Notes: generated from the sequence alone by a model not told the origin. A DNA stretch of 64,000 bases from Pseudaeromonas paramecii (GCF_039540575.1 NZ_BAABFC010000025.1:1-64000); one strand, 5' to 3'; counted from the stretch's first letter, positions 1 through 7,980 are shown. Numbers and translations are program-made.

Positions 1-50
1 GTCCAGTAGAGTTTGAATCCCGCTATCGGGAACGGCTGGGAAGTGTCTAA
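1..50 (+). pseudogene. 3' end of an IS3-family-like transposase (partial)
   Basis: Reading in frame from base 3, the window opens with about 15 codons (PVEFESRYRERLGSV) and a TAA at 48-50. The P-V-E-F-E pattern close to a C-terminus resembles the tail of IS3-family OrfB integrases, and the stop lies inside a terminal inverted repeat, as is usual in IS3 elements. Only the tail is in the window, so whether the element is intact upstream cannot be seen. The family assignment is an inference from this short tail and the adjoining repeat. Confidence 0.45.
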
Positions 51-68
51 ATCACTGGTGGCGATTCA
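46..68 (+). repeat. IS terminal inverted repeat (right end, outward)
   Basis: The 23-mer ending GGCGATTCA matches the repeat at 1707-1729 (direct) and 1690-1712 (inverted) at about 20 of 23 positions. The ends TGAATCGCCAC... inward are like those of the IS51-type group of IS3 elements. It directly follows the transposase-like stop codon, so it is read as the right end of an element that lies off the left edge of the window. Confidence 0.6.
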
Positions 69-183
69 CAAATCCGCAGCTGGATAGCCGTTAACCAACC
101 CGTCGGAACCACTCCATTCACTGGCTGGCGAACAAGCATAAAATCAAGGCGACTGCCTTCCCCGGCAGAATGCAGTGAACCAT

Positions 184-210
184 AAAAAACGGGGCACATT
201 CAGTGCCCCG
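184..210 (-). terminator. Rho-independent terminator of the amidohydrolase gene
   Basis: A GGGGCAC / GTGCCCC stem (191-197 and 203-209, plus one outer C-G pair) with a 5-base loop is followed on the minus strand by six T residues (184-189). It sits about 55 bp past the amidohydrolase stop codon. Confidence 0.85.
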
Positions 211-265
211 TCCGCTTCTGGCACCCGAGGCGACCGCCGTGGATGCCATGGTTCCGTGAACCCGC

Positions 266-1591
266 TTACGAGTTGTTTTTATACACAACCCCGTCCTTCA
301 TGATGACCACGAAGTTCTTGGCCGGATCCGAAACCAGATCAATATTCTGCAACGGATTGCCATCCACCAGGATCAGATCCGCCAGGGCGCCCTCTTCCAC
401 AACCCCCAGCTTTCCTTTGTACGGATCCCGCGGGCCGCACAACTTGATCAGCTGGGCATTATCGTAAGTCGCCATCTTGAGAATTTCATAGGGGGTATAC
501 CAGCGCTTGAGCTTGGCTAACATCTTGCCGTGTTTCTGGCCCAGCTTGGCATCGAACAGGATATCGGTACCGAACGCGGTCTTGACCTTGTATTTTTTGG
601 CCAGCTTGATGACCTTGTCCGTGCCGTCGGTGACCTGGATCCACTTTCTCTCATTTTCCGAACCTGGCGGGAAGGGAATGGCATCCTCATCATTGAGCAG
701 CGGCTCCATGCTGAACCACACGTCATTTTTCGCCATCATCTTGAGCGTTTCTTCGCTCATCAGGAAGCCATGCTCTACCGAACGAATGCCCGCCTTGATG
801 GCCATCTGAATGGCCTCATCCGTGTTGGCATGAATCGCCACATAGGTATTCCATGTCTTCGCCACATCAACCGCGGCCTTCATCTCCTCGAAGGTATATT
901 CGGTCACATCCAGCGGATCGTAGTTGCTCGATACCCCGCCACCGGCCGCAATCTTGATCTGGGTGGCGCCCATGCGCAGGTTTCTTCGTGCCGCAACCAT
1001 CACATCCGGCACGCCATCGGCAACCGTCAGCAAATAGTTATTTTCCAGATAGGTGGCATGTTCCGGTTCATTACTGGGCCGGTTATCCGAATGGCCGGAT
1101 GTCTGGCTGATCATGGGACCGGAAGGATAAATCCGGGGGCCGATATACTGGCCTTCATCAATCGCTCGCTTGATGCCAAAGGGGTTACCCCCCACATCAC
1201 GCACCGTGGTAAAACCCCGCATCAGAGTCTCTTCCGCCGATTTGGCTCCCAACAGGGTCAGGTAGCTCATGTCCGCATTCATCAGGGTGGGGATGGAGGG
1301 GGAGTTGAACATGACATGCCAATGAACGTCCGTCAGTCCCGGCATCAACACCTTGCCCTTGGCGTCGATCACTGCAGCACCGGCGGGTGCCGGGATCGAT
1401 TTGGCGATTTTGGTGATGCTGTTGCCTTCGATCAAGACACTCATATTCTGGGCAAGCGCTTCATGCTTGCCGTCAAAAATGGTGGCGTTTTGGATCAAGG
1501 TGGCAACGGGTTGCTCCGGCTCGGCACTGGCGCTAACCGAACACACCAAGGAGGGAAGTAAAATGGCCGCAAGTTTTCCTATATGTCTCAT
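266..1591 (-). CDS. Secreted metal-dependent amidohydrolase (imidazolonepropionase/prolidase-like)
   Basis: A 441-residue amidohydrolase-superfamily enzyme expected to hydrolyse C-N bonds in a small amide, peptide or cyclic imide; the substrate cannot be told. The start at 1591 is chosen because AAAGGA lies 6 bases upstream; an in-frame ATG at 1642 would add residues without a ribosome site. Residues 1-23 form a signal peptide ending SASA, so the protein is probably periplasmic. Visible motifs are the metal-binding HxH (H90, H92, in DVHWH), a Lys in IKIAAGGG that may be the bridging carboxylated residue, the downstream His of AIHANTDE and VEHG, and the metal Asp of FGTD. It stands alone, between IS-type repeats and beside a Tn7-like scar, so it is probably an acquired cargo gene. 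Its GC content appears lower than that of the flanking core genes. Confidence 0.85.
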   Translation of the reverse strand: MRHIGKLAAILLPSLVCSVSASAEPEQPVATLIQNATIFDGKHEALAQNMSVLIEGNSITKIAKSIPAPAGAAVIDAKGKVLMPGLTDVHWHVMFNSPSIPTLMNADMSYLTLLGAKSAEETLMRGFTTVRDVGGNPFGIKRAIDEGQYIGPRIYPSGPMISQTSGHSDNRPSNEPEHATYLENNYLLTVADGVPDVMVAARRNLRMGATQIKIAAGGGVSSNYDPLDVTEYTFEEMKAAVDVAKTWNTYVAIHANTDEAIQMAIKAGIRSVEHGFLMSEETLKMMAKNDVWFSMEPLLNDEDAIPFPPGSENERKWIQVTDGTDKVIKLAKKYKVKTAFGTDILFDAKLGQKHGKMLAKLKRWYTPYEILKMATYDNAQLIKLCGPRDPYKGKLGVVEEGALADLILVDGNPLQNIDLVSDPAKNFVVIMKDGVVYKNNS

Positions 1592-1689
1592 ATACAATCC
1601 TTTCATGATGTTAAAACCATAATTCATGGTCGCTAAATCCATTTGTTACTTCTGTCTTTTGGCACTAAAAGATAATTTGTAGCACTGCT

Positions 1690-1729
1690 TGAATCGCCAC
1701 CACTGATCTAGATCACTGATGGCGATTCA
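1690..1729. repeat. 40-bp near-perfect palindrome made of two IS terminal repeats
   Basis: Positions 1690-1712 and 1707-1729 are two copies of the same 23-base IS-end sequence in opposite orientation, sharing a central TCTAGA. Comparing the two 20-base arms gives 18 matches. Both tips read TGAATCGCC outward to inward, and the copy at 1707-1729 has the same orientation as the repeat at 46-68. It interrupts the tnsA remnant exactly. It looks like two IS ends fused after a deletion, or a minimal element without a transposase. Confidence 0.7.
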
Positions 1730-1868
1730 ACACGATGTGAGCGACCTGAGAGGATAGGTCTCTAATGGTTAACCATGGTTTGTAATCAGAACCATGGCCA
1801 CTACCTCGCCCTTCACATAGCCACTTCTGATTCTGCAACTCGATATTGACGTTCTTTTTCCAAGCCAT
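1713..1868 (-). pseudogene. tnsA: Truncated Tn7-type transposase endonuclease subunit TnsA
   Basis: The 51-codon frame begins MAWKKNVNIE and contains EGRGSGHGSDYKPWLTIRDL, which matches the N-terminus of Tn7 TnsA (EGRGQGHGKDYIPWLTVQE). Homology stops after about residue 44, where the IS-end palindrome begins, and the frame closes inside it. TnsA is normally about 270 residues and cuts the 5' ends of the transposon, so this copy lacks the catalytic domain and is dead. Gene direction, and its position just inside a putative right end next to glmS, agree with the standard Tn7 layout. Confidence 0.75.
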
Positions 1869-1945
1869 GAAAAAACCGCCCAGCCATTGCTCAAAGTTAA
1901 GCTTAGCTGGGCGGTTTTGGTATCCAACCTTATTACTCGGATACA
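1869..1945 (-). mobile_element. Probable Tn7-like right end at attTn7
   Basis: Read on the minus strand, a TGT tip starts at 1945, leaving exactly 25 bp between it and the glmS stop codon, the spacing at which Tn7 inserts. tnsA follows about 77 bp inside. The element is orientated with the tns genes pointing away from glmS, as in Tn7. TnsB-binding repeats are not obvious by eye, so the exact end is an inference from spacing and tnsA. Confidence 0.55.
1872..1918 (-). terminator. Intrinsic terminator downstream of glmS
   Basis: The arms AAAACCGCCCAGC (1872-1884) and GCTGGGCGGTTTT (1906-1918) are perfectly complementary, giving a 13-bp stem with a 21-base loop and T runs on both strands. It can stop transcripts from glmS and shields it from the tnsA side. 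It lies between the inferred Tn7-type end and the tnsA start codon. Confidence 0.8.
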
Positions 1946-1970
1946 TGTGGCAATGCGCTGATCGGGCCGC

Positions 1971-3800
1971 TTATTCCACCGTCACGCTCTTGGCCAGGTT
2001 GCGGGGCTGATCCACGTCCGTGCCCTTGATGATGGCCACATGGTAGGAGAGCAGCTGCATCGGCAGTGTGTAGACGATGGGGGCGATGATCTCATCCACC
2101 TTGGGCATGGGCATCACCCGCATGGTGGCATCGGAGGCAAAGCCGGCCTGCTCGTCGGCAAACACGTAGAGGATGCCGCCGCGGGCCCGCACCTCTTCCA
2201 CGTTGGACTTGAGCTTCTCCAGCAGCTCGTTGTTGGGCGCCACCACTATGATCGGCATGTCGGCATCGATCAGCGCCAGGGGACCGTGCTTCAACTCGCC
2301 GGCGGCATAGGCCTCGGCGTGGATGTAGCTGATCTCCTTCATCTTCAGTGCCCCTTCCATGGCGATGGGGTACTGGCTGCCACGGCCCAGGAACAGGCTG
2401 TGGTGCTTGTTGGCAAACTCTTCGGCCAGGGACTGGATGCGCTTGTCCAGGCTCAGGGTCTGGCGGATCTGCGCCGGCAGGCCGCGCAGTGCGCTCACCA
2501 ACTGGGTTTCGGCCGCCGGGCTCAGCGCGCCACGGCAACGACCTATGCTGCCCACCAGCATCAGCAGGCCGGCCAGCTGGGTGGTGAAGGCCTTGGTGGA
2601 GGCCACGCCGATCTCGGCGCCGGCCCGGGTCATGAAGGCCAGGTCAGACTCCCGCACCAGAGACGACCCCGGCACGTTGCAGATGGCCAGGCTGGCCATG
2701 TAGCCGGACTCCTTGGCCAGGCGCAGGGCCGCCAGGGTATCGGCGGTCTCACCGGACTGGGACAGGGTCACCAACAGGCTGCCGGGACGGGTCACCGACT
2801 TGCGATAACGGAACTCGGAGGCGATCTCCACGTTGCAGGTGACGCCGGCCAGCGCCTCGAACCAGTAGCGGGCCACCATGCCGGAGTGATAGGAGGTGCC
2901 ACAGGCGACGATCTGCACGTGCTGCACCTGCTCGAAGATCTCCCGAGCACCGTTGCCGAAGGCCTCCGGCACCAGGTGGCTGTCGGTGAGGCGACCTTCC
3001 AGTGTGTTGAGGAGGGCGGCGGGCTGCTCGTAGATCTCTTTCAGCATGTAGTGGCGGTATTCGCCCTTGTCACCGGCATCATGGGACAGCTCGGACTCCT
3101 GCTCGGCACGCACCACGGGCTGGCCGTTGGCGTCAAATATCCGCACCTCACGACGGGTCACCTCGGCCACATCCCCCTCCTCCAGGAACTGGAAGCGACG
3201 GGTCACCGGCAGCAGGGCCAGTTGGTCGGAGGCGATGAAGTTCTCACCGATCCCCCGACCGATCACCAGGGGTGAGCCGGAGCGAGCCACCACCAGGCGT
3301 TCGGGATCGGCACTGTCCACCACCACGGTACCGTAGGCGCCCCTCAGCTCCTTGACCGCCGCCTGCAGGGCGGCCAACAGGCTGGGGCAGGTCTTGCGGT
3401 AGTGGTGCACCAGGTGGACTATCACCTCGGTGTCGGTCTGGGAGACAAACGTGTAGCCCAGTCCCTTGAGCTTGGCGCGCAGCTCCTCGTGGTTTTCTAT
3501 GATGCCGTTGTGCACTACCGCCAGATTGCCGGAGACATGAGGGTGGGCATTGGTCTCTGAGGGTTCGCCATGGGTGGCCCAGCGGGTGTGGGCGATGCCG
3601 GTACCGCCGGACAGGGGAGTGGCGGCCAGGGCGTCGGCCAGCTCCTGAACCTTGCCCAGGCGGCGTACCCGCTGCAGTTGATGATCCTTGATCACCGCCA
3701 CCCCGGCGGAGTCATAGCCCCGGTACTCCAGACGACGCAGGCCTTCCACCAGAATATCCACCACATCCCGTTGGGCCACGGCCCCGACAATTCCGCACAT
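1971..3800 (-). CDS. glmS: Glutamine--fructose-6-phosphate aminotransferase (isomerizing)
   Basis: Makes glucosamine-6-phosphate from fructose-6-phosphate and glutamine, the first step of UDP-GlcNAc synthesis for peptidoglycan and LPS. The 609-residue product has the same length as the E. coli enzyme. It begins MCGIVGA with the catalytic N-terminal Cys of the class II glutaminase; HTRWATHG and the VHNGIIENH segment follow. The C-terminal half holds two SIS sugar-isomerase domains (CGTSYHSG, SQSGETADT, STKAFTTQ) and ends DQPRNLAKSVTVE, the highly conserved tail whose DNA forms the TnsD recognition site in Tn7-targeted genomes. It lies 24 bp downstream of glmR, so the two are probably cotranscribed; glmU sits beyond an inserted, oppositely directed operon. 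Confidence 0.98.
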   Translation of the reverse strand: MCGIVGAVAQRDVVDILVEGLRRLEYRGYDSAGVAVIKDHQLQRVRRLGKVQELADALAATPLSGGTGIAHTRWATHGEPSETNAHPHVSGNLAVVHNGIIENHEELRAKLKGLGYTFVSQTDTEVIVHLVHHYRKTCPSLLAALQAAVKELRGAYGTVVVDSADPERLVVARSGSPLVIGRGIGENFIASDQLALLPVTRRFQFLEEGDVAEVTRREVRIFDANGQPVVRAEQESELSHDAGDKGEYRHYMLKEIYEQPAALLNTLEGRLTDSHLVPEAFGNGAREIFEQVQHVQIVACGTSYHSGMVARYWFEALAGVTCNVEIASEFRYRKSVTRPGSLLVTLSQSGETADTLAALRLAKESGYMASLAICNVPGSSLVRESDLAFMTRAGAEIGVASTKAFTTQLAGLLMLVGSIGRCRGALSPAAETQLVSALRGLPAQIRQTLSLDKRIQSLAEEFANKHHSLFLGRGSQYPIAMEGALKMKEISYIHAEAYAAGELKHGPLALIDADMPIIVVAPNNELLEKLKSNVEEVRARGGILYVFADEQAGFASDATMRVMPMPKVDEIIAPIVYTLPMQLLSYHVAIIKGTDVDQPRNLAKSVTVE

Positions 3801-3824
3801 GCTCTTGTTCCTTATTTTCGTTTG

Positions 3825-4604
3825 CTATTCGAGGTTGTCCGGCGCGCAGATCACCTGCACGCCCTGTTGTTCAATCTGTTGTTGCACGTCGCCCGCCAGG
3901 CCGCTGTCGGTCACCAGCACATCTATACTGGTCCAGGGCAGCTCCAGGTTGGGGATACGGCGGCCCACCTTGTGGGACTCGGCAAGCACTATCACCTCCC
4001 GGGAGACCTCGGCCATCACGCGGGACAGGCCGATCAACTCGTTAAAGGTGGTGGTGCCTCGCGCCGGATCGATGCCGGCGGCACCGATAAACAGCTGGTC
4101 AAAATCGTAGGAGCGCAGCACCTGCTCCGCCACCTGGCCCTGGAAGGATTCGGAATGGGGATCCCAGGTGCCCCCCGTCATCAGCAGGGTGGGCTCATTT
4201 TCCAGTTCCCGCAGGGCGGCGGCCACCACCAGGGAGTTGGTCATCACCACCAGACCACGGCGCTGGGCCAGCTCAGGGATCAAGGCGGCCGTGGTGCTGC
4301 CGGAGTCGATGATGAGACGGTAGTGATCCCGGATCAGGCCGGCGGCACAGCGGGCGATGGCTATCTTTCGTTTCGAAACTTGTTCTTCTTCCTGCACCGG
4401 CGGCACCAGCTCGCTGGGCACGGGCACGGCGCCGCCGTAGCGGCGCAATAGCAGACCGTTTCTCTCCAGCTCGGCCAGATCCTTGCGGATGGTGACCTCA
4501 GAGGTGTCAAACAGCCGGGACAGTGAGTCCACACTCACCTCGCCCTTGTCGGCAAGCAGGCGAATGATGGCGTGGCGGCGCTGCTGGGTGTTGCGCTTCT
4601 GCAT
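3825..4604 (-). CDS. glmR: DeoR-family transcriptional regulator, GlmR-like
   Basis: A 259-residue DeoR/GlpR-type regulator. Residues 6-60 form the N-terminal winged helix (RRHAIIRLLADKGEVSVDSLS, then the recognition helix TSEVTIRKDLAEL). The rest is the DeoR C-terminal sugar-phosphate sensor domain, with the typical DSGSTT and GAAGID segments. In Pseudomonas a regulator of this family (GlmR) sits between glmU and glmS and controls amino-sugar genes; the same position here, 24 bp upstream of glmS, supports that role. The effector would be a sugar phosphate such as GlcN6P, which is an inference. A TTTC-N5-GAAAG repeat lies in its own upstream region. Confidence 0.85.
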   Translation of the reverse strand: MQKRNTQQRRHAIIRLLADKGEVSVDSLSRLFDTSEVTIRKDLAELERNGLLLRRYGGAVPVPSELVPPVQEEEQVSKRKIAIARCAAGLIRDHYRLIIDSGSTTAALIPELAQRRGLVVMTNSLVVAAALRELENEPTLLMTGGTWDPHSESFQGQVAEQVLRSYDFDQLFIGAAGIDPARGTTTFNELIGLSRVMAEVSREVIVLAESHKVGRRIPNLELPWTSIDVLVTDSGLAGDVQQQIEQQGVQVICAPDNLE

Positions 4605-4648
4605 GAGGGTGTCGTTGTTCAGACCGAAGAAAGTAATGGCAGTTTATA

Positions 4649-4663
4649 CTTTCAAAACGAAAG
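4649..4663. promoter_or_regulatory. Candidate DeoR/GlmR operator
   Basis: CTTTC AAAAC GAAAG is a perfect 5-bp inverted repeat with a 5-base spacer, with a further GAAA at 4671. On the minus strand a TATAAA hexamer, a possible -10 for glmR, overlaps its edge. DeoR-family proteins often bind TTTCG-type repeats, so autoregulation is plausible but not shown. Confidence 0.4.
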
Positions 4664-4795
4664 ATCAAGCGAAACAAAAGCGCAACTTAGGTTTCATTGC
4701 GCCCGTTAATGGCAACAAAAAGCATCACTTGGCACCCAACTGCACTGGTGCCATAGTAAGCAAACAAGCCACACCGCCACTCAATAGGAGCCATC

Positions 4796-5893
4796 ATGAC
4801 CGCCACCCCATCCGAACAACAGCTGCGCAATGCCGTGCTGGAGGCCCTGATCAAGGGCGGCCTGTTGTTGTTGCTGGTTTATGTCTGTTACCTCATCTTT
4901 TCACCCTTCCTGGCCCTGATGCTCTGGGCGCTGGTGATGGCCATCACCCTGCATCCCAGCCATCAGAAACTCAGCCGCCGGCTGGGCAACCGTCAAGGAC
5001 TGGCCGCCACCCTGATGGTGCTGCTGGGGGTACTGCTGTTGCTGGTGCCCAGCGCCCTGCTGGTGGGCTCCATGGCCGATACCCTGAAGGACGTGGCCAC
5101 CGGCAGCTGGCAGGTGCCGGCTCCCTCTGCCAAGGTGGCGGAGTGGCCCTTGGTGGGGGACAAGCTCTATGGCTTCTGGCAACAGGCCGCTAATGACCTG
5201 CCCAGCCTGCTGCAGCAGAAAGCCCCCGAGCTAGGCTCCATCCTCAAGACCCTGCTCAGCACCGCCGCCAGCATGGGCGGCAGCCTGCTGAGCTTCTTGC
5301 TCTCCTTTGTCATCGCCGGCATCATGCTGGCCTTCAGTGCCCCCGGTGCCGCCGCCATGGGTCGGATTGCCGACCGCCTGCTGGATCCGGTACGAGGCCC
5401 CGGTTTTATCCAGCTCTCCAGTCGCACCATACAGGCGGTGGCCATGGGCATACTGGGGGTCGCCGTTATCCAAGCCCTGCTCATCGGTCTGCTGATGATG
5501 CTGGCCGGCGTACCGCTGGCGGGTATGCTGGCCCTGCTGGTGCTGATCCTGGGCATTGCCCAGATCCCTGCCAGTCTGGTGACCCTGCCGGTGATCCTCT
5601 GGCTGTGGATGGGCGGTGAGCACGGCACCCTGAGCGCGGTGATCTTCACCGTACTGCTGCTGGTGGGCGGCATGGTGGATAACGTGCTCAAGCCCATGAT
5701 GCTGGGCCGTGGTGTGGAAGCCCCCATGCCGGTGGTATTGCTGGGCGCCCTGGGGGGCATGGTCAACGGCGGCATCCTGGGGATGTTCCTGGGGGCCACC
5801 CTGCTGGCCATGGGCTATCAATTATTTATGAACTGGGTAGATCAACCGGCGCCGCAACCAGCCAAGATAGACTCATCAACAACTCAAGGATGA
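4796..5893 (+). CDS. AI-2E family (PerM/YdiK-type) membrane transporter
   Basis: A 365-residue inner-membrane protein of the AI-2E transporter family. Two helices lie near the N-terminus (about 20-60 including LLLLVYVCYLIF and LALMLWALVMAITLHP), then a soluble loop (about 85-140), then five or six hydrophobic segments ending in the conserved VLLGALGGMVNGGILGMFLGATLLA helix. The substrate is unknown; members have been linked to autoinducer-2 release, sodium/proton exchange or amphiphile export. TAGGAG lies 8 bases before the ATG. The next gene starts 3 bp after its stop, so it is the first gene of an exporter-like operon placed between glmR and glmU and transcribed away from both. Confidence 0.85.
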   Translation: MTATPSEQQLRNAVLEALIKGGLLLLLVYVCYLIFSPFLALMLWALVMAITLHPSHQKLSRRLGNRQGLAATLMVLLGVLLLLVPSALLVGSMADTLKDVATGSWQVPAPSAKVAEWPLVGDKLYGFWQQAANDLPSLLQQKAPELGSILKTLLSTAASMGGSLLSFLLSFVIAGIMLAFSAPGAAAMGRIADRLLDPVRGPGFIQLSSRTIQAVAMGILGVAVIQALLIGLLMMLAGVPLAGMLALLVLILGIAQIPASLVTLPVILWLWMGGEHGTLSAVIFTVLLLVGGMVDNVLKPMMLGRGVEAPMPVVLLGALGGMVNGGILGMFLGATLLAMGYQLFMNWVDQPAPQPAKIDSSTTQG

Positions 5894-5896
5894 ACC

Positions 5897-6979
5897 ATGA
5901 CTGACCAGGAAACCGCCACCCAAACCGGCCAGGATCCGGTGCGCCAATTGACCCTGCGGCTGGCGGGGCTGGCGCTGCTGCTGCTGATCTATGTGCTGTT
6001 TGCCCAGCGCCTCACCCCCATGACCACCAGCGGCAGTGTGCAGGCCTTCCTCATCCGGCTGGCGCCGGAGGTAGCTGGGCGGGTGTCGGAGGTGGCGGTC
6101 AGCGATAATCAGGTGGTCAAGGAAGGCGAACCCTTGTTCATGCTGGATCCTGAGCCCTATCAGATTGCCCTGACCCAGGCGGAAGCCAGGGTGGCTAATG
6201 TGGGCCAGAGCCTGGGCGCCGACACGGCGGCGGTGCAGTCTGCCCAGGCCAAGGTGCTGCAAGCGACGGCGGCCTACAACAACGCCCGGGATCAATCGGC
6301 TCGGGTGATGGAGCTGGTGCGGCGCGGCGTCATGTCTCAGTCGCAAAAGGATCAGGCGACAGCCGCCCTGCAACAGGCCGAGGCCACCCTCTCGGCTACC
6401 AAGGCGGAGCTGGAGCGGGCCAAGCAGAATCTGGGCCCCAGCGGAGAGGCCAACCCCAGACTGCAGGAGGCCATGGCCACCCTCTCCCGCGCCCGACTGG
6501 ATCTGATGCGCACCACAGTGTCCGCGCCTAGCGATGGTGTCATCACCAACGTACAGCTGGCTACCGGCCAGTACGCCGCCGTTGGCACCCCGGCCATGAC
6601 CTTCATCGACACCCATGCGATCTGGATCAACGCCATGCTGCCGGAGAACGCCCTGGAGTACCTCAAGCCCGGGACCGAGGCCGAGGTGGTGTTTGATGTG
6701 CTGCCCGGCCGGGTCTTCCAGGCCAAGGTGGAAAGCCTGGGTTGGGGCAGTGCCCTGTCCGGCACCACGGATCCCACCACTGGGCTGCTCACCAGCGACG
6801 GGCCCGGCAATCAGGATCGCGCCTTCCCGGTGAACATGGTTCTGAGTGAGCCCCTACCTAGAGGCCTGCGCTATGGCTCCCGGGCCTCGGTGATCCTCTA
6901 CACCCACAAGGTGCGTCCCATGGACTGGATCGCCGCCGGCTGGATCCGGGTGTATAGCTGGCTCTCCTACATCCTATGA
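5897..6979 (+). CDS. HlyD/EmrA-family periplasmic adaptor subunit
   Basis: A 360-residue membrane-fusion protein. One N-terminal transmembrane helix (about residues 17-38), then a barrel-sandwich hybrid strand (APEVAGRVSEVAVSDNQVVKEGEPLFMLD), a helical hairpin (about 90-200, rich in Ala, Gln and Glu) and the second lipoyl half (SAPSDGVITNVQLATGQYAAVGTPAMTF) give the full HlyD fold. Such adaptors link an inner-membrane pump to an outer-membrane channel. No outer-membrane TolC-like gene is nearby. It overlaps the DUF2955 gene by 4 bp (ATGA), so the DUF2955 protein is the likely pump partner, by analogy with AaeA/AaeB-type systems. Confidence 0.88.
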   Translation: MTDQETATQTGQDPVRQLTLRLAGLALLLLIYVLFAQRLTPMTTSGSVQAFLIRLAPEVAGRVSEVAVSDNQVVKEGEPLFMLDPEPYQIALTQAEARVANVGQSLGADTAAVQSAQAKVLQATAAYNNARDQSARVMELVRRGVMSQSQKDQATAALQQAEATLSATKAELERAKQNLGPSGEANPRLQEAMATLSRARLDLMRTTVSAPSDGVITNVQLATGQYAAVGTPAMTFIDTHAIWINAMLPENALEYLKPGTEAEVVFDVLPGRVFQAKVESLGWGSALSGTTDPTTGLLTSDGPGNQDRAFPVNMVLSEPLPRGLRYGSRASVILYTHKVRPMDWIAAGWIRVYSWLSYIL

Positions 6980-7980
6980 GTTCGACCGCCGCCCACTGGC
7001 GCGCCCCCTGCCTGCGACTGGCCATAGCGCCGCTGGCCGCCATGGGACTGGGATTCACCCTGGGGCAGCCCCTGCCCTTTCTGGTGGGCATCTTCGTCAT
7101 CCTGCTGCTGATGATGTTCCCCGGTCGGCCGCCTCTGGCCTTGCTGCTCAAGCTGTTGTTGCTGGTGCTGGCCACCAGTCTGCTGGTGGCACTGCTGGCG
7201 CGCATCACCGGCAACCAACCGGTGGCCTTCTGGCTTGCCATGGCAGCCCTGTGTGCCACCGCCTTTGCCCGCCTGGCCCGCAATCAGGCAGATCTGCCCG
7301 GCATGTTGATATTGCTGGTGGCCAGCCTGAGCATGGTGCTGGTGCAGCTGGATGTCTCTTTGCCCACCCACATTGCCTGGCTGATGGGCGGCGCCTTCGC
7401 CGAAGCCTATCTCTGGTGCCTGCTGGCCCATGCCCTCTGGCCCGGGCCGCTGCCCATGAGCCAAACCGAGGCAGCGACGCAGGTGCAGGGCTCGGCCTGG
7501 AGTGTGCTGGCCAAGACCCTGGCCCTGCTGCTGGCCCTCTGGTTGGCCCTCCTGCTCAAGGACAACAGCGCCGTGCTCATCGGGGCGACCCTGGCCAACT
7601 TGCTGCGGGCCAGTGATGCCAGCCTGGTGCGCCAGCAGGGTAATCAGTTGCTCTACTCCAACCTGCTGGGGGCCCTGGTGGCCCTGCCGGTGGTGCTGCT
7701 GTGTGGTATCTTCTTTCACCCCGTCATCGCCACCCTGCTCTGCCTGTGTGGCAGCCTGTGGCTGACCGGGCGCCTGGCACTGGGCACAGCCAAACCCCTC
7801 ATCCAGACCGCCCTGACCGTCTATCTGGCGCTGATTGGCTCGGCCCTGCCCAAGCTGGACCAAGGCTTCTGGATACTGAGTGATCGGGTGTTGACGGTAC
7901 TGATCACGGGTCTCTATTGCCTGCTGGTGATGCGGCTGATCCACCCCATACCCACGGCAGAAAAACCAACGGCGCCCTGA
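6976..7980 (+). CDS. DUF2955 integral membrane protein (FUSC/AaeB-like exporter)
   Basis: A 334-residue, very hydrophobic protein with about ten predicted helices arranged as two similar halves, the pattern of the DUF2955 and FUSC-like families. It begins MSSTAAHWRAPCLRLAIAPLAAMGLGFTLGQPLPF and ends with a polar tail after the helix VLITGLYCLLVMRLIHPIP. Its start overlaps the stop of the HlyD adaptor gene, implying coupled translation and a joint efflux complex; aromatic acids or similar compounds are possible substrates, by family analogy only. Its last codons overlap the hairpin that ends the opposing glmU transcript. Confidence 0.8.
   Translation: MSSTAAHWRAPCLRLAIAPLAAMGLGFTLGQPLPFLVGIFVILLLMMFPGRPPLALLLKLLLLVLATSLLVALLARITGNQPVAFWLAMAALCATAFARLARNQADLPGMLILLVASLSMVLVQLDVSLPTHIAWLMGGAFAEAYLWCLLAHALWPGPLPMSQTEAATQVQGSAWSVLAKTLALLLALWLALLLKDNSAVLIGATLANLLRASDASLVRQQGNQLLYSNLLGALVALPVVLLCGIFFHPVIATLLCLCGSLWLTGRLALGTAKPLIQTALTVYLALIGSALPKLDQGFWILSDRVLTVLITGLYCLLVMRLIHPIPTAEKPTAP

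Noticed and set aside
2040..3275. Open 411-codon frame on the plus strand opposite glmS
   Set aside because: It mirrors glmS codons; composition is His/Gln/Gly-rich with no family pattern. In GC-rich DNA, antisense frames of coding regions stay open by codon bias.
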